Assembly (NCBI GenBank): GCA_946617675.1
Contig: CAMOKH010000079.1
Span: 1 to 50,772 of the forward strand
Direction of reading: 5' to 3'
Length of the DNA: 50,772 nt
From: an uncultured Prevotellaceae bacterium
GTDB taxonomy: Bacteria > Bacteroidota > Bacteroidia > Bacteroidales > Bacteroidaceae
This document shows positions 50,246-50,772 of this stretch, piece by piece. Position 1 is the first letter of the stretch. Every line of letters starts with the position of its first letter. Position numbers and translations under genes: made by a program. The notes under the pieces are model-generated. The model saw only the letters and a list, made by a program, of their open reading frames with translations, was not told where the DNA came from and ran no database searches.

Positions 50246-50265
50246 GAGCCGTCACCCGATCACCC

Positions 50266-50416
50266 TAAAAAAAATCTGAGCAAACCGTGAGCGTGTGACC
50301 TGTTTGGCGCCGCCATCCGGGTCGTCCGGAGCCTCCAAACGGAGTGAATAGCGCCGCCATCCGCACCCTTTGGCGCCCCTATTCCTTGGTGCTCACTGGG
50401 GGACAACCCCCTGTGA
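50266..50416 (-). ncRNA. Candidate structured non-coding RNA, about 150 bases
   Basis: A good promoter element (TATCTTTG on the minus strand, 50422-50429) would start a minus-strand RNA near 50416. Its first 26 bases fold perfectly: CTCAC-A-GGGGG, loop TTGT, CCCCC-A-GTGAG. Farther on, GAATAG pairs with CTATTC, and GTTTGG with CCAAAC. It ends at eight U (50267-50274) after a weak CAAAC/GTTTG stem. GGATGGCGGCGC occurs twice in it. No ORF starts after the promoter that I would trust. I do not recognise a known RNA family (not tmRNA, RNase P or SRP RNA by eye). Confidence 0.35.
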
Positions 50417-50421
50417 GTTTG

Positions 50422-50429
50422 CAAAGATA
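50422..50429 (-). promoter_or_regulatory. TAnnTTTG promoter element for the candidate RNA
   Basis: The minus strand reads TATCTTTG followed by CAAAC. It is a full consensus match placed 5 bases before a perfect hairpin. Confidence 0.5.
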
Positions 50430-50498
50430 GTTCTTTTGTATCATATAACAAAATTTTTCTTACACTATTTCTACGTGGCGTTTCACAAAGAAAAAAAT

Positions 50499-50591
50499 CC
50501 TGCACTTCCTGCACTGACCACTGATTACCAGGCGGTTACAAGGCATTTCGGCCCAATTTCCCTGCACTTCGAACCGACAGAACCTGCACTG
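50499..50591. repeat. Cluster of CCTGCACT motifs
   Basis: CCTGCACTT at 50499-50507 and 50561-50569, and CCTGCACTG at 50508-50516 and 50583-50591. The same nonamer or its inverse is found in the gene-free stretches at 10976-10984, 11034-11042 and 39803-39811. No ORF of interest overlaps them. Confidence 0.6.
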
Positions 50592-50697
50592 CATGGTATT
50601 TACCCTTAGGAAGAAACTCGACGAACGGACACAAGGCGTGGCGGTTTATGAAAAAAAAGCAGTGCTTTTCAGACGAAAGGGGCACCTTTCGGGCGTT

Positions 50698-50772
50698 CCC
50701 ACGGCTTGGGACATTTGTCCCACGGCCTGGGACGAATGTTCCACAGCGTGGAACAAATGTTTCGCGGCGTGC
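50698..50772. repeat. 21-base tandem repeat running off the right edge
   Basis: Three full units and one partial: CCCACGGCTTGGGACATTTGT, then versions with CTGGGACGAATGT and GTGGAACAAATGT, then TTCGCGGCGTGC to the edge, each about 75 percent alike. Each unit contains a GGGACA...TGTCCC-like dyad across its junction. The array is non-coding as far as visible. Confidence 0.75.

Noticed and set aside
50260..50514. 84-codon minus-strand ORF near the right end
   Set aside because: It begins upstream of the only promoter element on that strand, contains strong hairpins and has no protein-like pattern; a structured RNA is the better reading.
1..50772. CRISPR arrays, tRNA, rRNA, transposases or SusC/SusD genes
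   Set aside because: Looked for and not seen. The tandem arrays at 24019, 49314 and 50698 have no unique spacers, so they are not CRISPR.

Overview
The window looks like chromosomal DNA of a GC-rich member of the Bacteroidales, most likely Prevotellaceae (Prevotella in the broad sense). The signs are a Bacteroidetes-type promoter element (TAnnTTTG) ahead of most transcription units, almost no Shine-Dalgarno sites, signal-peptide or lipoprotein N-termini on many enzymes, AraC regulators with periplasmic beta-propellers, and the C-terminal tail DLQGRxV...KKGLYIxxGKKxIxx on two secreted proteins. This is inferred from the sequence alone; no database search was possible.

Layout. 1-2802 (minus): glutamine synthetase overlapping a GH35 beta-galactosidase by ATGA. 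2978-8578 (plus): peptidase/Nudix run (M16, M3 lipoprotein, Nudix). 8618-8803: hairpin, promoter and a 33-residue hydrophobic ORF. 8913-10939: MetY-type sulfhydrylase and an outer-membrane barrel. 11224-11780: Hsp20 behind a near-perfect sigma-54 promoter. 11893-37841: a pectin side-chain and backbone degradation region: GH53, a membrane-anchored propeller-AraC regulator, an operon of type-B esterase, GH51, GH53, GH43 and S41 protease, then GH3 and a 1772-residue pectin methylesterase-pectate lyase fusion read from a promoter divergent to a second propeller-AraC regulator, and finally a large non-catalytic binding protein. 37842-40122: a repeat-rich accessory patch with one intact AAA/STAND-like ATPase and an internally deleted relative, each preceded by two tandem 14-bp units. 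40123-46146 (minus): LemA, DUF2207-like membrane protein and an S8 protease with a C-terminal dockerin. 46424-47164: orphan antitoxin-like gene and two abutting gene remnants. 47277-50114: NADP-type glutamate dehydrogenase, RlpA and a glycine-zipper lipoprotein. 50115-50772: non-coding, with a possible structured RNA and tandem repeats.

How it works together. GH53 (galactan), GH51 and GH43 (arabinan), GH35 (terminal galactose), CE8 and PL1 (homogalacturonan) plus GH3 form a coherent set for pectin and rhamnogalacturonan-I side chains. No SusC/SusD pair lies in the window, so uptake must be encoded elsewhere. Both local regulators have a sensor propeller, one membrane span and an AraC domain but no histidine kinase or receiver.

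Most unusual structures: paired 14-bp repeats at the two ATPase loci, three unrelated heptanucleotide tandem repeats (two inside genes), a palindromic element forming the signal-peptide region of RlpA, a sigma-54 promoter for hsp20, and a hairpin-rich candidate RNA near the right end.
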